Shown here in pieces: positions 29,406-39,571 of a stretch of 45,139 nt of DNA (positions within the stretch are counted from its first letter, which is position 1; each line of letters starts with the position of its first letter). The stretch covers positions 1 through 45,139 of the forward strand of contig JANJUN010000006.1 in NCBI GenBank assembly GCA_024710565.1. The letters are read 5' to 3'. The translations under genes were made by a program, and so were the position numbers. This stretch comes from Candidatus Altimarinota bacterium (GTDB lineage Bacteria; Patescibacteriota; Gracilibacteria; BD1-5; UBA6164). The notes under the pieces are model-generated. The model saw nothing but the letters and a program-made list of their open reading frames with translations. It was not told where the DNA came from and did no database searches.

Positions 29406-30740
29406 ATGAGGTATTTATTTTTTTTGTTATCAATTCTTTATTCATTTATTTTTTATGTTTTTTACACTTTTTCTCACAAAAAAGATATTTTTTGAAATCC
29501 TTTAGAAATACCACAAAACATTGTAAATCTTTCTCTGCGTGATAGTATAATTTTTTCTACTTCAGATACTATTATTTTACAATCTCTTTTTTGAAATTTA
29601 TTATTTGAAATTATTATTTTTGGAATTATTTCATTATTTTTATTTTTTTATTTCTCTTCTTGAGGAAATAGCGAAGATGGAGAGAAAAAAGAAAAAACTT
29701 TTGTATGAAATATTTTTAGTTTTCAAAATGTAGTATTTTTTTTAAGAAAATTTTCTTATTATATTGGATTTGTTTTATTTTATCTTTCATTGTATCTTAT
29801 TTCTTTAAGTTTTGAATTTTTAAATTTTTCACTTTTTATTTTACTGGTAAATATTTTGATATTTATTTTTTATTTTTCCTCTCAATTTTCAGAAATATCA
29901 AGGAATTTTTTAAGAATCAACTCCGTTATATTTTCACTTTTTTATGGAGTAAATTATTTTTTTATCATTTTGAGTGATAATAATTACTTTAATTACATTG
30001 ATTTACTTAATGGATTTCTTATTCTTTGAATTTTTCCAATCCTTTTATATTATGAAAAAAATTTACTAAAAAAAGAAAATTTTGACCATTCTTTACTCAT
30101 ACATTTCAGTTTGTATATTTTTTCGTTTATTTTATTTTATTTTTATTACTATCTTTTTCATCAAAATCTTTTATTTTGGATGAGTGTTATTTCCACCCTT
30201 TTATGAATTATTTGGTTTGAATATCTTCCAAAAATAAAACTCTTTGAAAGGGATAAAATTATGCTGAGATATATAGGAATTATTTTTACCTATATGGGAA
30301 TCATTTTATGAATTATTTATCAATTTTTTTGATTTTCTTTATTTTTATTTTGTACTTTACTTCTTCAGGCAGGATATAATATTTTTATCCATAAAAAATA
30401 CACCAATTATATTTCTCTTTTTTTAGGTATTTTTGTTTCTTTATACCTCATTTTTTACGCGATTATTTATTTCCAAGTGATCGATTATAGATCAATATAT
30501 TTTTTAATATTTAATATAGTATTATCATTGAGTGGAATTATTTTTACGTATTTTTATTCTCTTTCTAGAAATCTTGATAACTATATAATTCATATTTTTT
30601 GCCACCTGGTAAATGTTTTTGGAATTATCTTATTTTTTATATTTAATAATTTTGAAATTCTTTATATTTGAATATTATTACTTTTAGAATCTATTTACTT
30701 TTTTTTAAGTTATTATAAATTAAATCCTAATAAAAAATAA
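29406..30740 (+). CDS. Large polytopic membrane protein of unknown family (444 aa)
   Basis: Not recognised. The 444 residues contain about 13 hydrophobic helices that are very rich in Phe, Ile, Leu and Tyr, with few charged residues, and one short charged loop (about 85-100: NSEDGEKKEKTF). There is no ATP-binding site. The overall look is that of a transporter, flippase or polymerase of the cell envelope, but no motif supports a choice. It lies 19 bp after the 458-residue protein and 1 bp before pepA. Frequent TGA codons confirm the frame. Confidence 0.7.
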
Positions 30741-30741
30741 T

Positions 30742-32142
30742 ATGTTACAAATTATAAATAGTTATACTGAAGCGAAAAAATCAAATCTTTTTTTATTACT
30801 AACCAATAAATTTGATGCAGAAAAATTAGCGTTTCTTCATCTTTGAGAAAATATTTTATCTAAAATAGAAAATATTTTTGAAAAACAAAAAAATACTTCT
30901 TTTCAAATATATTTGGGATGAGAGGATTTTGAAGAAGTAATTTTGTTTTTTTATTTGGATAGAAAACAAGATATTCATGTTTTTTTATGAGAAAATATAG
31001 ATAAAATACCTGAAAAAATTACTTTTGAATACACAAAAGATAATATACTACTCGATAGCATTATTCTTGGAAAATACGATTATAGTGAATATAAACAAGA
31101 AAAAAAAGAATTAGAAATCAATGTATTATGTCCAGAAATATATAAAAAAAATCTTTCAGAAAGACTTTCTACTTTAAAAAATATTACCGATGCAAGAGAT
31201 ATAGTAAATAAACCATCTTGTGATAAAACTCCGGAAAAATATGTAAGTGCTATAAAAAATATAAAATTTAAAAATACTCGTGTTAAGGTGATTGATTATG
31301 AAGATATTAAAAGAGAGTGACTTTGACTTTTGGAAGCCGTTTGAAAGGCAAGTAATTATAAACCAAAACTTGTAATTTTAGAAAAAATAATAGATAAAAA
31401 GCTTCCATATGTTTGATTTGTCTGAAAAGGGGTTACTTTTGATACCGGATGACTTAATATCAAAGTTGAAGATTATATGTATGGTATGAAAGATGATATG
31501 GCAGGAAGTGCGAGTTTACTCTTTATGATGAAAGAATTAGATGAAAAAGAACTCAATTGTAATATTATTACAGCTTTACCAATAGCAGAAAATAGTATTT
31601 CAGGAGACGCTTATAGACCAGGAGATATTATAAAATCATATTCTTGAAAAACAGTAGAAATTACCAATACAGATGCTGAATGAAGACTTGTTTTAGCTGA
31701 TTGAGTGAGTTATATTTCAAAAAATTATAACCTTGAAAGTATTACTACTGTTGCTACGCTTACTTGAGCTTGTATGGTAGCGCTTGGGTATAATTATGCA
31801 GGAATTATGTGAGATAATAGACCGTTTATAGACAATTTATTAAAAAATGAAACATTTGAATCCTATTGGGAACTGCCACTTAGTGACTTTTACAGAGAAA
31901 AAACAAAATGAAAAATCAGTGATTTTATCAATTATACTTCAGGAGTTATGGCTGGAAGTAGTATGTGAGGAGCATTTTTAAAAAATTTTTGTTTAAAAAA
32001 TGAAAAATTTACTCATATTGATATTGCCTGAGTTTCTTTTGTAAAAGAAAAATATGGATTGTATAATGTTTGAGCTACTGGGTTTTGAGTTGATAGTTTA
32101 TCAAAATTACTTTTAGAATATGGAAAAACTAGTGAGAGATAA
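30742..32142 (+). CDS. pepA: Leucyl aminopeptidase (M17 family)
   Basis: The 466-residue protein has a variable N-terminal half and a conserved catalytic half: 'GKGVTFDTGGLNIK' (metal-binding Lys and Asp), 'MKDDMAGSASLLFMM', the family signature 'NTDAEGRLVLADG' (about 313-325), and 'ITTVATLTGACMVALG'. It removes N-terminal amino acids using two metal ions, useful for a cell living on imported peptides. Many catalytic-site glycines are TGA (e.g. both in FVGKGVTF and EGRL). Its last codons overlap the start of the next gene by 23 bp. Confidence 0.95.
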
Positions 32143-32416
32143 AATAATTCCAAGAGCGCTCTAAAATGGAGAGATGCTTGAATTTAGACAGGTTGTATGG
32201 GAAGAAAAATTAAGATTTCTTTTTAAAAAGTTGGTAGAAGAAGCTTTAGAACTACAACAAGATGGAAATATCGAAGAAATGGCTGATGTAGAAGAGGTTA
32301 TTCTTGCTTTATATGAACATATTTGACGGACAAAAGAAGAGGTAGAAGAAATTAGACTTCAAAAAATCCAAAAAAATGGAGGTTTTGAAAAGGGATATAT
32401 TCTAAAAATAAATTAA
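32120..32416 (+). pseudogene. House-cleaning NTP pyrophosphohydrolase (MazG-like, COG4997 type) interrupted by TAA at codon 15
   Basis: One frame reads MEKLVRDKIIPRAL, then TAA (32162-32164), then NGEMLEFRQ, WEEKLRFLFKKLVEEALEL, GNIEEMADVEEVILAL and KNGGFEKG. Both sides of the stop belong to one family: these proteins start with KLVRDKIP, carry a E-rich metal site, ADxxEVxxAL and end with GGFEK. The stop sits outside the 23-bp overlap with pepA. Either the gene is broken, the base is a sequencing or assembly error, or translation restarts at ATG 32174 to make an 80-residue protein without the KLVRDKIP start. TAA is a normal stop here, so readthrough is not expected. Confidence 0.75.
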
Positions 32417-32418
32417 AT

Positions 32419-33117
32419 ATGAACTTTTTTACGATACTTAAAGATATTTTAGCTCCTAAAAAGTGTTATTCTTGTAAAAAAGAGTGACACTTTTTGTGTA
32501 GAAAATGTCTTGATAAAATTTGATATTTTCATTCTATTTGTCCAGTATGTAAAGAGCTCACTCATGATTTTGAAGTTCATTTTTATTGTAAAAAAGAAAC
32601 AGTGTTTTTAGATAAAGTTATTATTTTAAGTCATTACCAAAATAAAACGATTCAAAAACTTATAAAAGATGCAAAATTTTACGGGAGAAAAGATATTTTA
32701 GAAGATATATCACTCTATTTATGAGAAAAACTTTTTGATCATATCGAGGAAAATACGCAGGATATTATCCTTATACCGACTCCGATGTATTTTTGGAAAA
32801 AACTCAAAAGATGATACAATCAATCAGAAATACTTGTCAAAAATATGTCTAAAATATGTCAAATTGATTATAATAACTCTCTTGTAAAGAAAACTAGAAA
32901 TACAAAAGCACAATCACACCTTTCAAAAATAGAGAGAATGGAAAATCTTCAAAAAGCTTTTTCTATCGATGAAAAATTGATAAAAAAATTTACTCATAAA
33001 ACTTTTATAATCGTTGATGATGTAGTTTCTACAGGAACCACGTTAAATGAAATATCAAAACTTCTCAAAAAATACGGAGTAAAAAAAATATATGGACTTT
33101 GTATTGCTTCAGATTAG
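32419..33117 (+). CDS. comF: ComF family phosphoribosyltransferase-like competence protein
   Basis: The 232 residues have the ComF layout: an N-terminal zinc site of CxxC pairs (CYSCKKEGHFLCRKC, later CPVC; about 16-48), 'LIKDAKFYGRKDI', 'IPTPMYFWKKLKRGYNQSE' (RGYNQ, about 128-138), 'KTRNTKAQSHLSKIERMEN' and the phosphoribosyltransferase loop 'IIVDDVVSTGTTLNE' (about 195-209). ComF is needed for single-strand DNA handling during transformation in several bacteria. Together with comEC and pilus genes in this window it supports natural competence. It starts 2 bp after the pyrophosphohydrolase stop. Confidence 0.93.
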
Positions 33118-33121
33118 AAAA

Positions 33122-33150
33122 TTGACAAAATAAATATTTTATGTTATTAT
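33122..33150 (+). promoter_or_regulatory. Promoter TTGACA-N17-TATTAT
   Basis: TTGACA (33122-33127) and TATTAT (33145-33150) have an ideal 17-bp spacer and a TGn extended -10. It directly follows the comF stop and precedes the ATG at 33183 by about 30 bp. Confidence 0.7.
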
Positions 33151-33182
33151 AGAGCTATAATATTATTAGTAATGTATATCCT

Positions 33183-33671
33183 ATGATTCAATTAGATTTA
33201 CCTTTTGATACAGGAGTAGATACCCCAGAGGTAAAGTCACCACAGAATTCTCCTGTCACAAGCCAAACCGAAACTACTCAGGAGTCTGCAAATAAATTAT
33301 TAGATACATACAATTATATGTATCAATATGGAGACTATAAATCATATAGAATATGACTAGAGAAAGAAAAAATTTCAAAAATATATTTTTCTTTTTGAAA
33401 TCATAAATTTCTGGTTCATTTAGATGAATACTCCTTTACCTCTGAAAAATTATCAGTCAATAATTATTATGAAACAGATCCATCTGAAAGGGAGGTAACT
33501 TTTTCAACACAAGTTTTAAAAAATGTTACTATTCAAGGAATACAAAAAAAAGATCCTGTTTGATATGGCTGATTTCAAAAAAATGTAAATTATTTTCAAT
33601 TCGCTGGGATAAAATACTCGGAATTAAAAAATTTTTTAGAAAGGCTATTAAAAAAATACCACAACTTGTAA
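33183..33671 (+). CDS. Hypothetical protein (162 aa)
   Basis: Family not recognised. The 162 residues have a Pro/Ser/Thr-rich disordered start (about 1-38) and a folded part rich in Tyr and Phe with alternating strands (about 55-150). In-frame TGA codons occur (YRIGLE, FSFGNH, PVGYGGF). There is no signal peptide or membrane helix. It is a single-gene unit with a strong promoter and its own terminator, so it is likely well expressed. Confidence 0.7.
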
Positions 33672-33703
33672 AAAATATTCAAAAGCTTGAATATTTTTTT
33701 TTT
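33671..33703 (+). terminator. Terminator after the 162-aa gene
   Basis: AAAAATATTCAA (33671-33682) pairs with TTGAATATTTTT (33687-33698) around AAGC, followed by more T. Confidence 0.75.
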
Positions 33704-33749
33704 TCCATATAATGGATATTTATGAATTTACTCGTTAATAAAAGAAAAG

Positions 33750-36581
33750 ATGTCTGAGTTTTTAGAAGTATATGGAGCAAAAACACATAATTTAAAAAAT
33801 GTAAATGTAAAAATTCCCAAAAATAAGCTTACGGTTATTACGGGGCTTTCAGGAAGTGGAAAGTCTTCTTTAGCATTTAAAACGATTTATAATATTGGAC
33901 AACAAAAATATCTCGAATCTCTTTCGAGTTATGCCCGTATGTTTATCGGATGAATGAGTGAAGAAGCTTTGTATGAAGATATAAAATGACTTTCTCCAAC
34001 GATTTCTATTGATCAAAAAACAACCAACAGAAACCCAAGATCAACGGTTGGAACTATAACAGAAATTTATGATTATTATAAATTACTCTATTTAAATATT
34101 GGGGAGAGAAAATGTATTGAGTGTGGAAATCAAATTAAAAAAGATACTCTTTCTAGTATTATAGAAGAAATATCTTCTTATCAAATAGGAACTAAATTTA
34201 TGATTAAAGTCCCTATTTTAAAAAATATAGAAGATTTGTCTTTAGAATTGGTAAAAAAAGAAGTGTTAAAATTATGATTTATCCGTTATTCTCTTTGACA
34301 AGATGTTTATACGTTAAATGATTCCCCAAAAATAGATGGAAGTTATAAAAATCAGGTGTATATTATACTCGATAGACTGATGGTAAAAGACTATTTGGGA
34401 GAAGATAATTTGGACATAAAAAGACTCAAAGATAGTTTAAGTTTGGCTTTTAAAATAGGAAATGGTCTTTTAAATATTGATTTTATCACTGATAATGAGA
34501 TTTTTTCTAAAAAATACTCAAATATTTTTGTTTGTTCTTCTTGTTGACACGTTCCTCGTGAACTCGATATTTCAAGTTTTTCCTTTAATTCTCCATCTGG
34601 AAGTTGTCCAGATTGTCATGGACTTTGAGAAAAACCAGTATTTTTAGAAGAAAATATCGTTAATCCTCGCCTGACGATTGCAGAGGGGGCATTATTGCCT
34701 TGGTTTTGAAGTGGATATTATTCTGAGCTCGTACTTCAGGTTTGTAAAGCTCATAAAATAGATGCTAATATAGCCTATTCAAAGCTAACCAAAAAACAAA
34801 GAGAGATTGTTTTGTATGGAACTGGAGAAGAAATCTATAAAATGTCTCCTGAAAATACATTTTCTGGAAAAATATACCATTCAAAATATAAGTGACTTAT
34901 CAATATTTTAACTGAAAAATATTTTTCTTCAGAATCAGAAGATGAAAAGATTTCTCAATATATCAGCAATATTACTTGTCCATCATGTGACGGAAATAGA
35001 CTCAATTCAGAGAGTTTATCGGTATATTTTCAATGACTTAATATTGGTCAATTATCAAATAAATCAGTAAAAAATACTCTTGAATTTTTTAAACATATTT
35101 CTTTGTCTAAAACTGAGGAAAAAATAGCAAAAAATGTGATGAAAAATATTATTGATAGATTAGAATTTTTAAGTGGAGTGGGACTTGATTATATGACGAT
35201 TGCAAGAAAATCAAACACTCTCTCTTGAGGAGAATCTCAAAGAATTCGTCTTGCTACTCAAATAGGAACTAAACTCGAAGGAATAATTTATGTTTTAGAT
35301 GAGCCATCTATAGGACTTCACCCAAGAGATAATGATATGCTGATTGAAAATTTAAAAAAACTCAGAGATATTGGAAATACTCTTATTGTAGTTGAGCATG
35401 ATGAGGATATTATGAAAAATGCGGATTATATTATAGACATAGGTCCAGGAGCAGGAATTCATGGAGGAAATGTCGTAGCTGAGGGAACTCTTGAAGAGTT
35501 AATTCAAAATAAAAACTCGATTACGGCACCTTATTTAGCAAAACATATTTCTATTCAAGTCAAAAGAAAAAAAAGGCATTTGAAACATTTTTTAGAAGTG
35601 ATTGGAGCGAGTCAGAATAATCTCAAAAATATTGATGTCCAAATTCCTTTAGAGCATTTAACCGTTGTTACTGGAGTTTCAGGAAGTGGAAAATCATCCC
35701 TCGTAAATCATATTTTAGCCAACTATCTTTCAAATGAACTCAATGGAGCAAAAAGAACAGTCTGAAATGTAAAAGAAATTCGCGGACTTGAGCATATTGA
35801 TAAAGCTATTGTGGTTGATCAATCGCCTATTGGAAAAACACCTCGTTCTAATCCAGCTACCTATACGGCAGTATTTACTGCAATTCGTGAACTTTTTGCA
35901 TCGAGTGAGGAGTCGCTCGTAAGATGATATGGACCAGGAAGATTTAGTTTTAATACGAAAGATGGAAGATGTCCATATTGTGATGGAGATGGGGTAAAAA
36001 AGATAGAAATGCATTTTCTTCCACCAGTGTATGTAAAATGTGAATATTGTGAATGAAAAAGATTTAATAAAGAAACTTTAGAGGTCACTTTTAAGGGAAA
36101 AAATATAGCGGATGTTCTTGATATGACCGTAGAAGAAGCACTTGATTTTTTTAAAAATCAGCCAAGAATAGTAAAGGTGTTAGAGGTTCTCAATGATGTT
36201 GGACTTTGATATATAAAACTTGGACAATCTTCAACGACTCTTTCTTGAGGAGAATCTCAAAGAATTAAACTGGCAACGGAGCTTTCAAAAAGATCGACTT
36301 CGAAAACTTTTTATATCTTAGATGAGCCAACTACGGGACTTCATTTTGCAGATACTCAGAAATTACTCAAAATTCTTCACTCTTTGGTTGATAAAGGAAA
36401 TACGGTTTTAGTTATTGAGCATAATATGGATGTCATACTTAATGCAGACCATATTATCGATATTGGACCAACCGGTTGAGATGATGGATGAAATCTGGTC
36501 GTTGCAGGTGATATAGAAACCGTAAAAAATTGTAAAAAAAGTTTTACTTGAGAAGCGATTAAAAAATACACACAATCATAA
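33750..36581 (+). CDS. uvrA: Excinuclease ABC subunit A
   Basis: The protein has 943 residues, full length. UvrA scans DNA for bulky damage and loads UvrB in nucleotide excision repair. Seen in order: first P-loop '[10 protein letters not shown]' (about 31-40), a zinc site (CIECGNQ) and a second CSSCGH..CPDCHG zinc module, ABC signature '[12 protein letters not shown]' (SGG written with TGA), Walker B '[11 protein letters not shown]', then the second half: '[13 protein letters not shown]', zinc 'CPYCDG..CEYCEG', '[12 protein letters not shown]' and '[11 protein letters not shown]'. The gene has an upstream terminator and its own downstream terminator. No SD. Confidence 0.98.
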
Positions 36582-36584
36582 AAT

Positions 36585-36620
36585 AAAAAACAACATAGAG
36601 GTTGTTTTTTATTTTTTCTT
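36585..36620 (+). terminator. Terminator after uvrA
   Basis: AAAAAACAAC (36585-36594) pairs with GTTGTTTTTT (36601-36610), followed by ATTTTTTC. It stands 3 bp after the uvrA stop. Confidence 0.75.
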
Positions 36621-36662
36621 GATTATACTATTTGAGAGCATCATTTATAATACAAAAAATCT

Positions 36663-37547
36663 ATGGAAAAACTATTACAACAAAATGTAGACATTACCCA
36701 TTTGTCAAACTTTAAGACGAAAGCAAAAACAAAATATTATTATGAAATAAATCATATAGAGGATGTATTTCATATGAAGGATATTATTGCTTTTTCTAAG
36801 GAAAATAATTTAAAACTTCTTTTTATTTGAGGAGGAACCAATTTACTTTTTGCGTTTGATATATTTGAGTGAATTGTGATAAAAAATAACCTTAAATGAT
36901 TTGCTTATGATAGGGTGAAAAATATTTTAGAAGTTTATAGCTCTGAAAGTATTTGGTATATTGCAGAAAAATTAGAAAATGATTATGGACAAAAATTGTG
37001 GCATAGATTTATAGGACTTCCCGGAAGTATTGGAGGTGCTGTTTTTTGAAATGCGGGATGTTTTGGATTAGAGACACAAAATAATTTTTTAGAAGCAGAA
37101 GTGTATAATCTTGAATCCGGAAAGATTGAAAAACTTAATAAAATAGAATCAGCTTTTTGATATAGAAATAGTATTTTTAAACAAACAGAGAAATATTTTA
37201 TTATAAAAGTAAAATTTGACCTCTCTTTTTTAGAAGAAAAATATTCTTCAGATGTCGACAATATTCAATTTAGAAAAGAAATCCAACCATCTGGAAATAG
37301 TTGTGGGAGTTTTTTTAAAAATCACTCTAAAGAATATTCTGCCGGAAAACTTATAGAGGAAGTAGGATTAAAATGATATGTTCATAATACGGCTTTTTTT
37401 TCTGAAAAACACGCAAATTTTTTAATGACCCAGGTGGATAATTGAGATTATAGAGATTTACTTTTCTTGATTGATTTAGCAAAAAAGAAAGTACACGATA
37501 GATTTTGAATAGAACTTCAAGCAGAGGTAAGAATTATTCAAAATTAA
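36663..37547 (+). CDS. murB: UDP-N-acetylenolpyruvoylglucosamine reductase
   Basis: The 294-residue flavoenzyme reduces UDP-GlcNAc-enolpyruvate to UDP-MurNAc with NADPH, a committed peptidoglycan step. Seen: 'FIGGGTNLLFA' (FAD loop, about 56-66), 'IGLPGSIGGAVFGNAGCFG' (about 116-134), 'FGYRNSIFK' (active-site Arg and Tyr), 'QPSGNSCGSFFKN' (the Ser that protonates the intermediate) and 'SAGKLIEEVGLKG'. This is a compact type lacking the extra insertion of the long enzymes. The use of NADPH links it loosely to the NadK gene. Confidence 0.95.
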
Positions 37548-37638
37548 ATTACCCACTATCCTCTCAAAAAAGCAAGAGAGAACTATTTGAAAAAAATAAA
37601 AAATATATATTATTGTTCCTTATAAAATAATTTTTTTT

Positions 37639-38610
37639 ATGCTGGAACAAAAATACAGAGTATACCTCAACGTTATTCAGAAAATAAAACAGGCAAAAAA
37701 TATTGCCCTTATCAGTCATAAAAATCCAGATATCGATACGATTTGATCTTCTACCTGATTCTATCAAGCGATTCAAGATAATTTTTTATACAAAAAATTA
37801 GATCTCATTTGTGTAGATGTCATTCCTCAAAAGTATAATTTCTTAGCTCATAGAGAAAAATTTAAACAAGATTTTCATCCGAAAAATTATGACCTCATTA
37901 TATTTTTTGATAGTGGAAGTAAGAGTCAAACAGGATTTGATGAGAAATTTCCTGAGTTATTTGATGGAAAAACATATAATACCATTTCTATAGATCATCA
38001 TATTACCAATGAAATCTATGCCAAACAAAATATTTTAAATATTACTTATTCTTCAACTACGATGATAGTATTTGAAATATTATTGCTCACTCGCCTCACT
38101 ATCTCAAAACAAACCGCAACCCATCTTTTAGCTGGAATATATACCGATACGGGAGGATTTAAACACGCTAATACAAACGAAGTTACCTATTTTTTAGCAG
38201 GAAAATTGATAGAATTATGAGCGGATTTTCAAAAAATAGTAGAGAGATTTTTTAAAAATAATTCATTATCAACTATAAAACTTTGGGGAAAAATTTTATC
38301 AGATAGTTTTATAGATGAAAGGGGTGTTTTATACTCATATGTAAATAAATCAATGCTGGAAAGTTTTTGAGCTAATTATGAAGATATTTCTGGGGTAATT
38401 GATTATTTGAATATGTCAGAATGAATTACCTATTCAGCCCTTCTTACTCAAAAATGAGAATATATAAAAGCATCCCTGAGAACTCTCAGAGATGATATAG
38501 ATCTCACACAAATTGCGAAACAGTATGATTGAGGATGACATAAAAAAGCCTCTTGATTTACGACAAAAGCACAACTAGAAGAAATCAAAAGTTTTAATTT
38601 AAAAATATAA
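37639..38610 (+). CDS. DHH-DHHA1 phosphoesterase (NrnA-like)
   Basis: The 323 residues start with the DHH-domain motif I 'ISHKNPDIDTIGSS' (about 25-38), a 'IIFFDSG' strand (about 93), the name-giving 'SIDHHI' (about 121-126), 'AGIYTDTGGF', and end with the DHHA1 block 'YDGGGHKKASGF'. Such proteins are nanoRNases that degrade 2-5-nt RNA, pAp phosphatases or cyclic-dinucleotide phosphodiesterases. This one carries no PAS/GGDEF part, so NrnA-type is likely; substrate unknown. It is 2 bp upstream of the pseudouridine synthase gene. Confidence 0.9.
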
Positions 38611-38612
38611 TT

Positions 38613-39320
38613 ATGGAAACGATTAGAATACATAAATACCTCTCACAAGCATGAATTTGTTCGCGCAGAAAGGCAGAAGAATATATTGCGGCAGGACTGA
38701 TAACCGTAAATGGAAAAACAGCCCAAATTGGACAAATGATAGATCCAACTATTGATAAAGTTGAAATGTGAAAAGAGGCCATTCAAGAACAAAAAGAACT
38801 TTTGTATTATAAAGTGAATAAACCAAGAGGAGTTGTTACTACATGCGCACAAAGTGATGAAAAAACTATTCTGGATGTCATTCCTCTCGATAAAAGAGTC
38901 TTTCCTATAGGAAGACTCGATAAAGATACGACGGGTCTTATTTTAATGACCAACGATGGAAGGTTGGCAAATTTTTTGATGCATCCGCGTTATAATCATG
39001 AAAAAGAATATATTGTTGAAACTTTTTGACCGATTTCAGATGATAATTTGGAAAAAATGAGAAACGGACTTTTTATTCTCGGGAGTTATACGAAAAAAGC
39101 AAAAATAGAAAGAGTATCGTCAGGAAAATTTAGTATTATTATCTCAGAATGAAGAAATAGGCAGATAAGAAGAATGGTAGAAAAAGTTGGAAGTATCGTA
39201 AAAAAATTAAAAAGAATTCGTATAGAAAACATAGAACTTTGAAATATGAAAGAGGGAGATTATAAAGCTCTGACTCAAAAAGAAAAAGACGAATTATTTC
39301 AAAGGTTGAATATACAATAA
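38613..39320 (+). CDS. RluB/RsuA-family 16S/23S rRNA pseudouridine synthase
   Basis: The 235 residues comprise an S4 RNA-binding domain (about 1-60: 'IRIHKYLSQAGICSRRKAEE') and a catalytic domain with 'KPRGVVTTC' and the active-site block 'PIGRLDKDTTGLILMTNDG' (Asp, about 101), plus 'SEGRNRQIRRMVEKVG'. It isomerises a specific uridine in rRNA. The family covers RluB, RluE, RluF and RsuA; the target base cannot be assigned from the sequence. It ends exactly at a terminator that also serves the opposite-strand minigene. Confidence 0.93.
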
Positions 39321-39346
39321 AAAGCCCCCCTTATGGGGAGCTTTTA
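39319..39346. terminator. Bidirectional terminator
   Basis: AAAAGC (39320-39325) with GCTTTT (39340-39345) and CCCC with GGGG form a stem around TTAT, flanked by A and T runs. It ends the pseudouridine synthase on the plus strand and the small SD-led unit on the minus strand. Confidence 0.7.
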
Positions 39347-39371
39347 ATTTTCCAATAGCAAACCTTTTTCA

Positions 39372-39450
39372 TTACTGATAGACTTCTCGTGTTCTATCAG
39401 AGATATGGGATCACCTCCTCTCAGTTAGTTGTTTGACCATGATTTTTCAT
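39372..39450 (-). CDS. SD-led minigene: one or two overlapping very short peptides
   Basis: On the minus strand a strong SD (AAGGAGG, 39464-39458) lies 7 bp before ATG 39450. That frame gives MKNHGQTTN, then TGA (Gly in code 25), then EEVIPYL, TGA and TAG at 39394: 18 residues, or 9 under the standard code. An ATG ten bases later (39440) opens a second frame of 22 residues under code 25 (MVKQLTERR, TGA, SHISDRTREVYQ), ending at 39372. A second, even better SD complement (AGGAGGTGATCC, 39419-39408) sits inside both, followed by a hairpin (CTGATAGA/TCTATCAG) and a terminator. A coding role is plausible; a regulatory RNA is equally possible. Confidence 0.4.
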
Positions 39451-39483
39451 GACGACACCTCCTTACGATAGAAATTGGTAATT

Positions 39484-39512
39484 AGATAATAGTAAAATAA
39501 AATAAATGTCAA
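39484..39512 (-). promoter_or_regulatory. Promoter of the minus-strand minigene
   Basis: TTGACA (39512-39507, minus strand) with TATTAT after 15 bp or TTATCT after 17 bp as the -10. It is 20-30 bp before the SD at 39464. Confidence 0.5.
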
Positions 39513-39571
39513 GTTTACATTTGAGTTTTTTTTATTATATTGAGTAAAATTTATTTTTTGTATATGAAAAG

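Noticed and set aside
39408-39419. 3' end of a 16S rRNA gene
   Set aside because: Only the 12 bases GGATCACCTCCT match; the flanking bases are not rRNA, and the match is explained by a strong SD on the other strand.
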